Shown piece by piece: positions 26,548-35,356 of a DNA stretch of 64,000 nucleotides. The position numbers and the translations under genes were made by a program. The notes below the pieces were generated by a model, which was not told the origin of the DNA, did not search any database, and was given only the letters and a program-made list of their open reading frames with translations. This stretch comes from Streptomyces sp. GS7 (GTDB lineage: Bacteria; Actinomycetota; Actinomycetes; Streptomycetales; Streptomycetaceae), in contig NZ_CP047146.1 of NCBI RefSeq assembly GCF_009834125.1, positions 2,039,501 to 2,103,500 of the forward strand, written 5' to 3'. The stretch's first letter is position 1, and every line of letters starts with the position of its first letter.

Positions 26548-27567
26548 ATGGCGCAGGCGTACGTGACGGAGCCGGGGCAGGACGAGGGGCCCGCCGGGGC
26601 CCGTTCCCGGGCCGCGCGGCTGCGGAACTGGTGGCGCCCCGAGGGGATGTGGCGGCGCGGCATCGTCCTGGCGGTGCTCGCGGTCGTCCTCGGGCTGGCG
26701 ATGGTGCTGCACGCCCGGATCCCCAACACCGTGGGAAACCTGGGCAGTTTGGTGGAGACGTTCCTGCCGTGGCTGGGGCTGGGCGTCCCGCTGCTGCTGC
26801 TCTGCGCGGTGCTGCGCCGGTCGGCGACCGCGCTGGTGGCGCTGCTGCTGCCGGCCGTCGCCTGGGCCGGCCTCTTCGGCGGGCAGATCACCGACAAGTC
26901 GGGCACCGGCGGCAATCTGACGGTGCTGACCCACAACGTCGACGCGGGCAACCCCGATCCGGCGGGTACCGCACGGGACATCGTGGCGTCCGGCGCCGAT
27001 GTGGTGGCCCTGGAGGAGCTGACCGGCGCCGCGCTGCCCACGTACAAGAAGGGCCTGGCGCAGGCGTATCCGTACCACACGGTCCAGGGCACCGTGGGCC
27101 TGTGGAGCAAGCGCCCGCTGACCGACGCCCGGCCGGTGGACATCAAGATCGGCTGGACCCGGGCGCTGCGCGCCACCGTCACCGCCGCCGACGGCGGGCA
27201 ATTCGCCGTCTACGTCGCCCACATGCCCTCCGTGCGGGTCCACGTCGACAAGGGCTTCACCGCCAACCAGCGCGACGGCAGCGCCAAGGCGCTCGGTGAC
27301 GCGATCGTCCAGGACCCGGTCCGGAAGGTCCTGCTCCTCGGTGACCTCAACGGCACGATGAACGACCGCTCGCTGGCCCCGCTGACCTCCCAGATGCGCT
27401 CCGCGCAGGGTGCCGCGGGCGACGGCTTCGGCTTCAGCTGGCCGGTCGGCTTCCCGATGGCCCGGATCGACCAGATCATGATGAAGGGGATCGATCCGGT
27501 CAAGGCATGGGTGCTGCCGGCCACCGGCAGCGACCACCTCCCGGTCGCGGCGACGGTCAAGATCTGA
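26548..27567 (+). CDS. Membrane-anchored endonuclease/exonuclease/phosphatase (EEP) family protein
   Basis: A 339-aa protein with three N-terminal transmembrane helices (about 37-120) and an EEP catalytic domain outside the membrane. Catalytic signatures are LTHNVDAGN (Asn), VVALEEL (metal Glu), YVAHMPSV, LLLGDLNGTMND (Asp/Asn) and GSDHLPVAATV (the SDH motif). Such proteins act as phosphodiesterases or DNase/sphingomyelinase-like hydrolases; the natural substrate is not known. GTGAGGA precedes the ATG. It is monocistronic, closed by a U-tailed terminator at 27612-27646. Confidence 0.88.
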   Translation: MAQAYVTEPGQDEGPAGARSRAARLRNWWRPEGMWRRGIVLAVLAVVLGLAMVLHARIPNTVGNLGSLVETFLPWLGLGVPLLLLCAVLRRSATALVALLLPAVAWAGLFGGQITDKSGTGGNLTVLTHNVDAGNPDPAGTARDIVASGADVVALEELTGAALPTYKKGLAQAYPYHTVQGTVGLWSKRPLTDARPVDIKIGWTRALRATVTAADGGQFAVYVAHMPSVRVHVDKGFTANQRDGSAKALGDAIVQDPVRKVLLLGDLNGTMNDRSLAPLTSQMRSAQGAAGDGFGFSWPVGFPMARIDQIMMKGIDPVKAWVLPATGSDHLPVAATVKI

Positions 27568-27611
27568 CAGCTGCCGCCGACCCTTTTCGCCGCTGTGTGT
27601 CACAGCGTGAC

Positions 27612-27646
27612 AGCCCGCTTCGGACGCCCGTCCGCAGCGGGCTTTT
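27612..27646 (+). terminator. Rho-independent terminator after the EEP gene
   Basis: AGCCCGCT (27612-27619) pairs with AGCGGGCT (27636-27643), with an inner CGGAC/GTCCG stem and a TTTT run at the 3' end. This is the most canonical intrinsic terminator in the window. Confidence 0.9.
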
Positions 27647-27754
27647 CACGTGCCGTTTTCACGCCGGAACGCCGCGGCTGAGAGACTTTGTTCCAAAAGT
27701 GTACTTAGCGCGCGGCGCACCCGCACGCGCCCACCCCACCCCGAAAGGCACTCC

Positions 27755-29035
27755 ATGCCCTTGGCTCTGCTCGCGCTCGCGATCTCGGCCTTCGGTATCG
27801 GCACCACGGAATTCGTGATGATGGGCCTGCTGCCCGACGTCGCGGACGATCTGGGCACCTCCGTGCCCACCGCCGGCTACCTCGTCTCCGCCTACGCCCT
27901 CGGCGTCGTCATCGGCGCACCCCTGCTGACCGCCCTCGGCTCCCGCATCCCCCGCAGGCGGATGCTGGTGGCGCTGATGGCGGTCTTCACGGTCGGCAAC
28001 CTCGCCTCCGCCTTCGCCCCCGACTTCGGCCTGCTGGTCGCCGGCCGGCTGCTGGCCGGGCTGCCGCACGGCGCGTTCTTCGGCGTCGGCGCGGTGGTCG
28101 CCGCCCGGCTGGTGCGCGAGGGGCGCCAGGCCCGCGCGGTCGCCACCATGTTCCTCGGCCTGACCATCGCCAACATCGTCGGCGTCCCCGCCGCGACACT
28201 GCTCGGCCAGCACCTCGGCTGGCGCGCCACCTTCCTCGTCGTGGCCGCCATCGGCCTGGTCGCGATGGCGTCCCTGGCCCGGCTGATCCCGCCGCTGCCG
28301 GCCGAGCAACCCACCGGGCTGGGCGGCGAGTTGCGCGCCCTGGCGCACCCCCAGGTGCTGCTCGGCCTGCTCACCACGGTCTTCGGCTTCGCCGGCATCT
28401 TCGCCGTCTACAGCTACCTCGCCTCGATGATGACCGAGGTCACCGGCTTCGCGGCCGGTACGGTCCCGGTCGTCCTCGCCCTCTTCGGCATCGGCATGAC
28501 CCTCGGCGCGCTCGCCGCCGGACCGCTCACCGACCGGGCGCTGCGCCCCACCCTCTACGGGTCCCTGGCCGCGCTGGCGCTGGTGCTGGCGGCCTTCCAC
28601 TTCACCGCGCAGGTCAAGTGGGCGGCCCTGGTGAGCGTGGTGGTCATCGGCGCCGTCGGGTTCCTGACCACCACCCCGCTCCAGATGCTGGTGATGAACA
28701 AGGCCCGGCAGGCCCCCACCCTGGCCGCCGCCTCCAACCAGTCGGCGTTCAACCTCGCCAACGCGGGCGGCGCCTGGGTCGGCGGGCTGGCCCTGTCGGC
28801 GGGCTGGGGCTGGACCTCGCCCACCCTGGTCGGCGCCGTACTGGCCGCGGTCGGCCTGGCCGTCGCCGTCGCCGCCGGACTGCTGGACCGCGGCGCGCCC
28901 GACGGCTCCCGCATCGTGGCGCACGGCACCGAGAGCGCCGGGAGCGCCGCTGGGGCCGCGCACGCCGGTAGCGCCGGTGACGCCGAGGGCGCGGCCGCCG
29001 GGGCCGTCAGGCCCCCTCTCTCCAGTGGTTCGTGA
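27755..29035 (+). CDS. MFS transporter, DHA1/AraJ-like family
   Basis: A 426-aa transporter with 12 helices. It begins MPLALLALAISAFGIGTTEF, the typical start of the Cmx/CmlR and AraJ-type chloramphenicol and sugar efflux group, followed by VMMGLLPDVADDLGTSVPTAGYL. GAAAGG lies 7 nt before the ATG. The hydrophilic C-terminus is Ala/Gly-rich and low-complexity (AGSAAGAAHAGSAGDAEGAAAG). Its 3' end overlaps the convergent nadE by 29 bp. Resistance to amphenicols is possible but substrate cannot be assigned. Confidence 0.9.
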   Translation: MPLALLALAISAFGIGTTEFVMMGLLPDVADDLGTSVPTAGYLVSAYALGVVIGAPLLTALGSRIPRRRMLVALMAVFTVGNLASAFAPDFGLLVAGRLLAGLPHGAFFGVGAVVAARLVREGRQARAVATMFLGLTIANIVGVPAATLLGQHLGWRATFLVVAAIGLVAMASLARLIPPLPAEQPTGLGGELRALAHPQVLLGLLTTVFGFAGIFAVYSYLASMMTEVTGFAAGTVPVVLALFGIGMTLGALAAGPLTDRALRPTLYGSLAALALVLAAFHFTAQVKWAALVSVVVIGAVGFLTTTPLQMLVMNKARQAPTLAAASNQSAFNLANAGGAWVGGLALSAGWGWTSPTLVGAVLAAVGLAVAVAAGLLDRGAPDGSRIVAHGTESAGSAAGAAHAGSAGDAEGAAAGAVRPPLSSGS

Positions 29036-30761
29036 TCGGCAGCCGCCGGTCCTTCCCGAAGCCCTTCGCGGAGATCTTGGTGCCCGGCGGGTACTGGCGC
29101 CGCTTGTACTCGGCGTGGTCCACCATCCGCAGCACCCGGGTCACCAGGGCCTCGTCGAAGCCCTGCGCCACGATCTCCTCGCGGCCCCGGTCGCGGTCGA
29201 CGTACAGCTCCAGGATCCGGTCCAGCACGTCGTAGTCGGGCAGCGAGTCGGTGTCGACCTGGCCGGGGCGCAGCTCGGCGCTCGGCGGCTTGCCGATCGA
29301 GTTCTCCGGGATCGGCGGGGTCCGGCCGCGGTCGGCGGCGGCCTGGTTGCGCCAGCGCGCAAGCTCGTAGACGACGGTCTTGTAGACGTCCTTGATCGGG
29401 CCGTACGCGCCGACCGAGTCGCCGTAGAGCGTCGAATAGCCGCACGCCAGCTCGGACTTGTTGCCCGGCGCGAGCACCAGGTGCCCCTCCTGGTTGGAGA
29501 TCGCCATCAGCGTCGTGCCGCGCAGCCGCGACTGGAGGTTCTCCTCGGCGAGCCCGGTCAGCTCCAGCGCCTCCATGTACGCGTCGAACATCGGGCCGAT
29601 CGGCACCGTACGGAAGGCCAGCCCCGTACGGCGCGCCAGTTCGGCGGCGTCGGTGAGCGAGTGGTCCGACGAATAGCGCGAGGGCATCGCGACGGCGTGC
29701 ACCTGCCCGGCGCCCAGCGCGTCGCAGGCGATCGCCGCGACCAGCGCCGAGTCGATCCCGCCGGACAGCCCGAGCACCACACTCCGGAAGCCGTTCTTGG
29801 CGACATACGCGCGCAGCCCGACGACCAGCGCGGTGTAGATCTCCTCGATGTCGTCCAGCCGCTCGGCCAGGCCGCCCGGGGTCTCCGGCTCGTAGGGCGG
29901 CAGCAGGTCGGGGGAGAGCACGACGTGGTCCACCCGCAGCCCGTCGTCCAGCACCCCGGCGGGCGGCTCGGCCGCGGCGGCCGGCAGCTCCAGATCGACC
30001 AGCACACAGCCCTCCGCGAACTGCGGCGCCCGCGCGATCACCCCGCCGTCCTTGTCGACGACGATCGAGTCCCCGTCGAAGACCAGCTCGTCCTGCCCGC
30101 CGATCATCGCCAGGTACGCGGTGGTGCAACCGGCCTCCTGGGCCCGCTTGCGCACCAGCTCCAGCCGGGTGTCGTCCTTGTCCCGCTCGTACGGGGAGGC
30201 GTTGATCGACAGCAGCAGCCCGGCCCCCGCGCTCCGGGTCGCCGGCACCCGGCCGCCCTCCTGCCACAGGTCCTCGCAGATGGCGAGCGCCACGTCCACC
30301 CCGTGGATCCGCACGACCGGCAGGGTGTCGCCCGGGACGAAGTAGCGGAACTCGTCGAAGACGCCGTAGTTGGGCAGGTGGTGCTTGGCGAAGGTGAGCG
30401 CGACCCGGCCGCGGTGCAGGACGGCCGCCGCGTTCTGCGGGGCGCCGGCCGGACGGCCGTAGCGGGGCCGGTCCTGCTCGCAGCGGTCGAGGTAGCCGAC
30501 GACCACGGGGGTGTCGCCCAGGCCCTCCGCGGCCAGCCGGGCGGCCAGCGCGGGCAGCGCGGCGCGGCTCGCCTCGACGAACGACGGGCGCAGCGCGAGG
30601 TCCTCGACGGGGTAGCCGGTCAGCGCCATCTCGGGGAACGCGACGAGGTGCGCGCCCTGGCCGGCGGCGTGCCGGGTCCAGTGCACGATCGTCTCGGCGT
30701 TCCGGTCGATGTCGCCGACGCAGGAATCGATCTGATTGAGGGCGAGGCGAAGTTGAGGCAC
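29007..30761 (-). CDS. nadE: Glutamine-dependent NAD+ synthetase
   Basis: A 584-aa two-domain enzyme making NAD from deamido-NAD with ATP and glutamine. The N-terminal nitrilase-like glutaminase has the triad Glu44 (FPEMALTGYP), Lys126 (TFAKHHLPNYG) and Cys162 (AICEDLW). The synthetase domain has the PP-loop SGGIDS (333-338), GTTLMAISNQEGHLVLAPGN and KSELACGYSTLYGD. The GTG at 30761 is chosen because a TACACT -10 lies 6 nt upstream and a longer start would not align with the conserved QLRLALNQID N-terminus. Probably leaderless. Confidence 0.95.
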   Translation of the reverse strand: MPQLRLALNQIDSCVGDIDRNAETIVHWTRHAAGQGAHLVAFPEMALTGYPVEDLALRPSFVEASRAALPALAARLAAEGLGDTPVVVGYLDRCEQDRPRYGRPAGAPQNAAAVLHRGRVALTFAKHHLPNYGVFDEFRYFVPGDTLPVVRIHGVDVALAICEDLWQEGGRVPATRSAGAGLLLSINASPYERDKDDTRLELVRKRAQEAGCTTAYLAMIGGQDELVFDGDSIVVDKDGGVIARAPQFAEGCVLVDLELPAAAAEPPAGVLDDGLRVDHVVLSPDLLPPYEPETPGGLAERLDDIEEIYTALVVGLRAYVAKNGFRSVVLGLSGGIDSALVAAIACDALGAGQVHAVAMPSRYSSDHSLTDAAELARRTGLAFRTVPIGPMFDAYMEALELTGLAEENLQSRLRGTTLMAISNQEGHLVLAPGNKSELACGYSTLYGDSVGAYGPIKDVYKTVVYELARWRNQAAADRGRTPPIPENSIGKPPSAELRPGQVDTDSLPDYDVLDRILELYVDRDRGREEIVAQGFDEALVTRVLRMVDHAEYKRRQYPPGTKISAKGFGKDRRLPITNHWREGA

Positions 30762-30767
30762 CCCGCC

Positions 30768-30773
30768 AGTGTA
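30768..30773 (-). promoter_or_regulatory. -10 (TACACT) of leaderless nadE
   Basis: On the minus strand TACACT is followed by 6 nt and the GTG start; no ribosome site. Same hexamer as at tetR (1799) and map (7400). Confidence 0.5.
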
Positions 30774-30883
30774 ATCGTCTTTCTGACGCAATGGGGGTGT
30801 GCGACGGCGCGGAACGGTGGTGCGGTACGGCGCCGCCGCCGATTGGGCCGACCCGGTGCGCTCCACCGGGGCGGCCCGGGCGG

Positions 30884-32860
30884 TCAGTTCCGGCGGTAGC
30901 CGAGGACCGTCATCATCCCCGACTCCGAGTGGTAGATGTTGTGGCAGTGCAGCATCCACAGCCCCGGGTTGTCGGCGTCGAAGTCGACGGCGATGTTCTC
31001 GTCGGGCCGCACGATCGTGGTGTCCTTGAGCGGCCCGCCGTCCGGGAGCCGGAAGCTGTGCCCGTGCAGGTGGACCGGGTGCCACATCTTGGTGAGGTTG
31101 CGGAACTCCAGCCGCACCCGCTCGCCCTGCTCCACCGGATAGCGCTGGGACGGGGTGTACGGGCGGCCGTTGATCGCCCAGTTGAAGCGCAGCATGTTGC
31201 CGGTGAGCCGCATGTTCAGGGTGCGGTCCGGCCGCCGGGACCGGGCCCGTACGCTCTCGTGCGCCCGCAGCTTGTCGGCGGTCATCACATGCCCGTCCAG
31301 CTCCCTGAGCCGGTACCTGTCGTCCGGGTCCCGGCCGTTCGCGGTGCGCAGCACGGCGAGTGCGTGGCGGCTCTTGCCCTCGGCGAGCGCGACCAGCGGG
31401 AAGACGCCGTCCTTGGCGGTGACCACGACGTCGTAGCGCTCGGCCATGCCGATCAGCAGCGCGCCGGCCCTGGCGTGCTCGACGGGGTTGCCGTCGGTGT
31501 GCGTGATGGTCATGTCGTGGTCGCCCAGCGCGACCCGGTAGGCGGTGTCGCCGCCCGCGTTGATGAAGCGGATGCGGATGCGGTCGCCGGGCCGGGCGTG
31601 GAAGGTCTCCGGGTGCCGGTTCGTGCGCCCGTTGATGAGGTGGTACGGGTAGTCGATGTTGCCCGGCATGCTGCGCAGCAGGGTGCTGCGGGCTTTGTCG
31701 TCCAGGAGGCGGGAGGGGGGCCCGCCGTGGCCCGGCCCGGGGCCGCGCTGCTGGCGGAACGCCCCGCGGCTCGCCCGCTCCTCCGTGAACCGGTCGTCGT
31801 AGGGGAAGCCGTCCGCGCCCATGAAGCCCATGTCCAGGCCGGCCCGGCTGTAGTCCATACCGCGGCGGAACGCCTCGGACAGCTCCTCCATGTCCACCGG
31901 CGACGGGTCCGGCATCCAGTCGCCCCGGTCGTAGCGGTCGTATCGATCGTCACGGTCGTACCGGTCGTCACGGCCGCTGTGGTCGCCGTGGCGTCCGTGC
32001 TCTCCGCGGCCGTGACCGTGGCCGTCGTGCCGGTGGCCGTGGTCCGAGCCGTGGTCGTGCCCGTGCCCGTCGTGGCCCGCGCCGTGCCCGTGGCCGCCGT
32101 CGTGCGAGCCGCCGTCCCCGTCTCCGTCGTCGCCGTTCATGCCGTGCATGGGGTCCCGGCCGTGGTTCAGTTCCTTGAGCACGTTGTCCGGGTTGCTGCC
32201 GTCCACCCCGTCGAGCCAGTCGTCCAGCACGACGACCCACTCCTTGTCGTACGACAGCGGCTCCTTGGGGTCCTCGACGATCAGCGGGGCGTACAGCCCG
32301 CGGTCCTGCTGGACGCCGACGTGCGGATGCATCCAGTAGGTGCCGGGCTGGGTGACCCGGAAGCTGTAGAGGTAGGAGCCGCCGGGCCGGACCGCGCGCT
32401 GGGTGACGTCGGGGACGCCGTCCATGTCGTTGCGCAGGTGCATCCCGTGCCAGTGCAGCGTGGTGGACTGCGGCAGGTCGTTGAACAGGGTCACCGCGAG
32501 GGTGTCGCCGGCGGTGATCCGGACCTCCTTGCCGGGCAGGCGGTCGCCGTACGTCCAGGTGTCGACGGTGCGGCTGCCGATGTCGATCCGGGACTTCCGG
32601 GCGTTGACGTGCAGCGTGCGCACCGGGCCGGAGCCGCGCCGGGCCTCGGCCGCGGAGACCTCAGGGCCACGCGGGTCGACGTAGCCGGCCCGGTTGGAGC
32701 CGTGGTCGCCGTGGTCGCCGTGCCGGTCGTGGCCGTCGTGCCGGTCGTGCGGCCCGGGGCGGGAGGCGGCGGAGCTGGAGGCGGCCAGCAGGCCACTGCC
32801 GGCGACCGCGATGCCCGCGCCCAGCAGGGCGCGGCGGGAGTGCGTGGGAAGGGAATCCAT
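30884..32860 (-). CDS. Multicopper oxidase with a His/Asp-rich insert
   Basis: A 658-aa secreted oxidase with a Tat leader (SRRALLGAGIAVAG). Copper motifs: HWHG (136-139), HPH (178-180), HPVHLHGHSF (594-603) and HCHNIYHSESGM (638-649), giving T1, T2 and T3 sites with a Met axial ligand. Between domains 1 and 2 lies a low-complexity insert (about 233-313) with some 17 His plus Asp/Gly, passing into DDRYDRDDRYDRYDRGD. A smaller His-rich run (38-53) follows the leader. Family members are usually about 500 aa, so these inserts explain the extra length. The role may be cuprous oxidase/copper tolerance, as with the Met-rich loop of CueO. GAGGTG precedes the ATG. Confidence 0.9.
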   Translation of the reverse strand: MDSLPTHSRRALLGAGIAVAGSGLLAASSSAASRPGPHDRHDGHDRHGDHGDHGSNRAGYVDPRGPEVSAAEARRGSGPVRTLHVNARKSRIDIGSRTVDTWTYGDRLPGKEVRITAGDTLAVTLFNDLPQSTTLHWHGMHLRNDMDGVPDVTQRAVRPGGSYLYSFRVTQPGTYWMHPHVGVQQDRGLYAPLIVEDPKEPLSYDKEWVVVLDDWLDGVDGSNPDNVLKELNHGRDPMHGMNGDDGDGDGGSHDGGHGHGAGHDGHGHDHGSDHGHRHDGHGHGRGEHGRHGDHSGRDDRYDRDDRYDRYDRGDWMPDPSPVDMEELSEAFRRGMDYSRAGLDMGFMGADGFPYDDRFTEERASRGAFRQQRGPGPGHGGPPSRLLDDKARSTLLRSMPGNIDYPYHLINGRTNRHPETFHARPGDRIRIRFINAGGDTAYRVALGDHDMTITHTDGNPVEHARAGALLIGMAERYDVVVTAKDGVFPLVALAEGKSRHALAVLRTANGRDPDDRYRLRELDGHVMTADKLRAHESVRARSRRPDRTLNMRLTGNMLRFNWAINGRPYTPSQRYPVEQGERVRLEFRNLTKMWHPVHLHGHSFRLPDGGPLKDTTIVRPDENIAVDFDADNPGLWMLHCHNIYHSESGMMTVLGYRRN

Positions 32861-33319
32861 GGGGTGAGCACCTCGTGGCGATGTCAGTGGAGCGGGGAGC
32901 GGCGGCGGGCCGCGGACTCCGGCAGGCGTCGTGGGTCCCCTGGACCGGGGGGTGTCCCGCGGTCGAACGGAGTCGGGACCGGGGAGTGCCGGGGGTCGTC
33001 GGGGGAGGCGCGGTGCGCTCCTGCGCACGCAGTCGGCGGTGGGGCGGGGCGCCGTCGGCGCGGCACCCGGGGTATCGGCCGGCTCCAGCGCGGCGGGTGG
33101 CCGCACCGGGCGGCGGCCTTGCGGTGTTCACCCATCGCAGACCTCTCGACAGCCGGGGACCCACGCACGCACCCTTGCTCCCGGGCCTGCCGGCCCCGGA
33201 GGTGGCCGCTCGCGCCGCGCTCGCCGCGTCCCGATGGCCATCCGCCTATTCTTGGCCTTCCCGTTCCTCCGGCATATCCGGCATTCCGGACGCGCCGACG
33301 GGACCACCCGAACACCAGG
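32861..33319. other. 459-bp divergent intergenic region without a supported gene
   Basis: It lies between the multicopper oxidase and the DUF998 gene. No ORF with a credible ribosome site was found. Three direct TCCGG repeats stand 35 bp upstream of the DUF998 start (TCCGGCATA 33268, TCCGGCAT 33277, TCCGGAC 33285). No canonical copper operator was recognised. Confidence 0.6.
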
Positions 33320-34141
33320 ATGTCCGTGAGCCGCACCCGCCCCGCCACCCGCCGCCTCGCCGCCGCGCTCCTGCTGCTCGGCGCGGTCGCGTACACCGCC
33401 TGGGTCCTGGAGCTGGTGATCGCCACCGGACTGGACCCGGTGCGGGCGTACGTCAGCGAACTCGCCGCCGCCGACCAGCCGCTCGGCGGCCTCTTCCGCG
33501 CCACCGACCTGGTCGCCGGGCTGCTGGTGCTGGCCGGTGCGCTGACCGCGCTGACGGGGCCGACCGGGCCGACCGGTTCGGCATCCGCGGAGCGGCGGCC
33601 CTGGGCGGCGGCCGGCTGGGGCGCGCTGGCGCTGTTCGGCGGCGCCACCGCGGTCGATTCCCGGCTGCCGCTGAGCTGCGCGCCGACCAGCGACCCGGAG
33701 TGCGCGGCCCGCGAGACCGCCGGGCTGGTCCCGGCCACCCACACCGCGCACGCCGTCAGCAGCTCCCTCGCCATGCTCGGTGCGCTCGCCGCGCTGGTCC
33801 TGCTCACCGCGGCCGCCCGCCGCTACGGCAACCGGCCGGTGCTGGCCCGCTTCGGCCCGCCGCTGGTGCTGGCGGAACTCGCCGCCACGCTCTGGACCCT
33901 GGCCGCGGTCGCCGCCTTCTCCGCCGACCGCGGCACCTGGGCCCTCGGCGTCGGCCAGCGCCTCCAGGTCCTGCTGGTCGCCCTCTACGTCGCGCTGCTC
34001 GCGGGCTGCCTCGCGCGGCCGGGCGACGCCGCGGCCCGCCCCGCGCCCGCGGCGCCCCCGCACCCGGCCGCCCCCGGAGCCCCGGCCGTGACTCCGCCGG
34101 TCCCGCCGATTCCGTCGACCCCGCCGCGAGGAGAACCGTGA
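33320..34141 (+). CDS. DUF998 membrane protein
   Basis: A 273-aa protein with about six transmembrane helices. It starts MSVSRTRPATRRLAAALLLL and carries the DUF998 pattern: YVSELAAADQPLGGLFRATDL, an extracellular loop SRLPLSCAPTSDPECAARE with two cysteines, then THTAHAVSSSLAML. The tail after the last helix is Pro/Ala-rich. Its stop overlaps the following hydrolase by GTGA, so the two are coupled. Function of DUF998 proteins is unknown. Confidence 0.85.
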   Translation: MSVSRTRPATRRLAAALLLLGAVAYTAWVLELVIATGLDPVRAYVSELAAADQPLGGLFRATDLVAGLLVLAGALTALTGPTGPTGSASAERRPWAAAGWGALALFGGATAVDSRLPLSCAPTSDPECAARETAGLVPATHTAHAVSSSLAMLGALAALVLLTAAARRYGNRPVLARFGPPLVLAELAATLWTLAAVAAFSADRGTWALGVGQRLQVLLVALYVALLAGCLARPGDAAARPAPAAPPHPAAPGAPAVTPPVPPIPSTPPRGEP

Positions 34142-35001
34142 ACCAGCCCGTACGGACCCGCCCCGCCCCCGGCCGCATGGTGCGGGTGGGCGGTCTGCCG
34201 CTGCACGTGCTGCGTGAGGGCCGCGGCCCGCTGTGCGTCCTCAGCGGCGGGCTCGGCATGGCCTGGTTCGACTGGGACGCGGTCGCCGCGCTGCTCGCCC
34301 CGTACCGCACCGTCGTCCGGTTCGACCGGCCCGGACTCGGCCTCAGCGCCGCCGGCCCCCGGCCGCCCGGCCTCGCCGCCGAGGCCGACCGGATCGCCCA
34401 ACTCCTCGACGCGCTGGGCCACATGGGGCCGGCGACGGTCGTCGGGCACTCGCTCGCCGGCTTCCACGCCGAGGCGTTCGCCCGGCTGCACCCGGCCCGC
34501 TGCGCCGGTCTGGTCCTGGTCGACGGCAGCATCGAGGAGGACCCGCGGCCCCGCCTGCCGCGCGCGGTCCGCACGGCCTGGGCGGGCGGCCTCGCGGGCG
34601 CGCTGTCCGCCGCCGGGCTGCCGCGGCTGCTCGGCCCCGCCGCCCGCCGCCTGATCACCCGCGCCTCGACCGTCGGCAGCCACCCGCGGCACGGGTGGGA
34701 GCGCGCCGGATACCGCACCAGCCGGGTCCTGCGGGCGTGCGCCCTGGAGAACGCCACCTACCCGTACCAGGCCGCCGACCTCGCCGCGCTGCGCCGCCGG
34801 CGCCCGATGCCCGCCGTCCCGGTCGCCGTCCTGGCGGCCTACGACGGCAGCGAGGCGCCCCGCGAACTGCGCCGGCTGGAGCGCCAGCGGGCCCTGGCGG
34901 CGGAACTGGGCGGCCACTTCGCGGTCGCCGCGCCCGCCGGCCACCTGGTGATGGCGGACGCGCCGGGGGCGGTGGTCCGGGCGGTACTGGACCTCCCGTG
35001 A
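34138..35001 (+). CDS. Alpha/beta hydrolase
   Basis: A 287-aa soluble enzyme with the alpha/beta hydrolase fold. The oxyanion region is VLSGGLGMAWFDWD, the nucleophile elbow VVGHSLAGFHAEA (Ser in GHSLAG), the acid probably in VLAAYDGSE and the catalytic His in APAGHLVMADAP. AGGAG is 6 nt before the GTG start, which overlaps the DUF998 stop. Substrate unknown. Confidence 0.88.
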   Translation: MNQPVRTRPAPGRMVRVGGLPLHVLREGRGPLCVLSGGLGMAWFDWDAVAALLAPYRTVVRFDRPGLGLSAAGPRPPGLAAEADRIAQLLDALGHMGPATVVGHSLAGFHAEAFARLHPARCAGLVLVDGSIEEDPRPRLPRAVRTAWAGGLAGALSAAGLPRLLGPAARRLITRASTVGSHPRHGWERAGYRTSRVLRACALENATYPYQAADLAALRRRRPMPAVPVAVLAAYDGSEAPRELRRLERQRALAAELGGHFAVAAPAGHLVMADAPGAVVRAVLDLP

Positions 35002-35356
35002 GGGGCGGGCGGCGCGCCCGCCCAAGGGAAGAGTGGACCGCCCCGCTCCCTGCCGCGGCGGGCGTTCGTGCACCCCCGGGGCGCGGAGGAACGCCGTGGC
35101 ACGGGGCCCTCAACAGCCGGTCAACGGGGCATCTGGGGCCGTCCAAGACTGCGCCAAGCCGGCCGATTGCCGCGTCCCGTCGCACTGAGCGCGATGACTG
35201 CGGGAAAGATGCGCGAGGGGGGTCACGGGTCAGCGGTTCTGATTAAGGCCAAGGGTGCGTAATGTGACGGTAACCCCCTGACGTGATACTGGTGTGCCGG
35301 ACCGCGGTGTTCCACGCGCGTGGACAGGCCGAATGACCTGCAAGGATTGGTGACCC
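35002..35356. other. 355-bp region upstream of glnA2
   Basis: No supported gene. It contains a GTAAT-N6-GTAAC pair (35259-35274) resembling a GlnR box (GTnAC-N6-GnAAC) and a GATACT -10-like hexamer at 35285-35290. The ATG of glnA2 lies 66 nt further on, so a 5' leader of about 60 nt is expected. Confidence 0.4.

Noticed and set aside
27680..27708. AT-rich TTGTTCCAAAAGTGTACTTA stretch as a promoter for the DHA1 exporter
   Set aside because: The -35-like and -10-like hexamers are only 8 nt apart, too close. It may contain a promoter element but cannot be assigned.
31919..32120. CRISPR-like or satellite repeat in the multicopper oxidase
   Set aside because: The short GTCGTAxCG and CCGTGGTCG repeats are in frame and encode the His/Asp/Arg-rich loop. 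There is no conserved repeat-spacer pattern.
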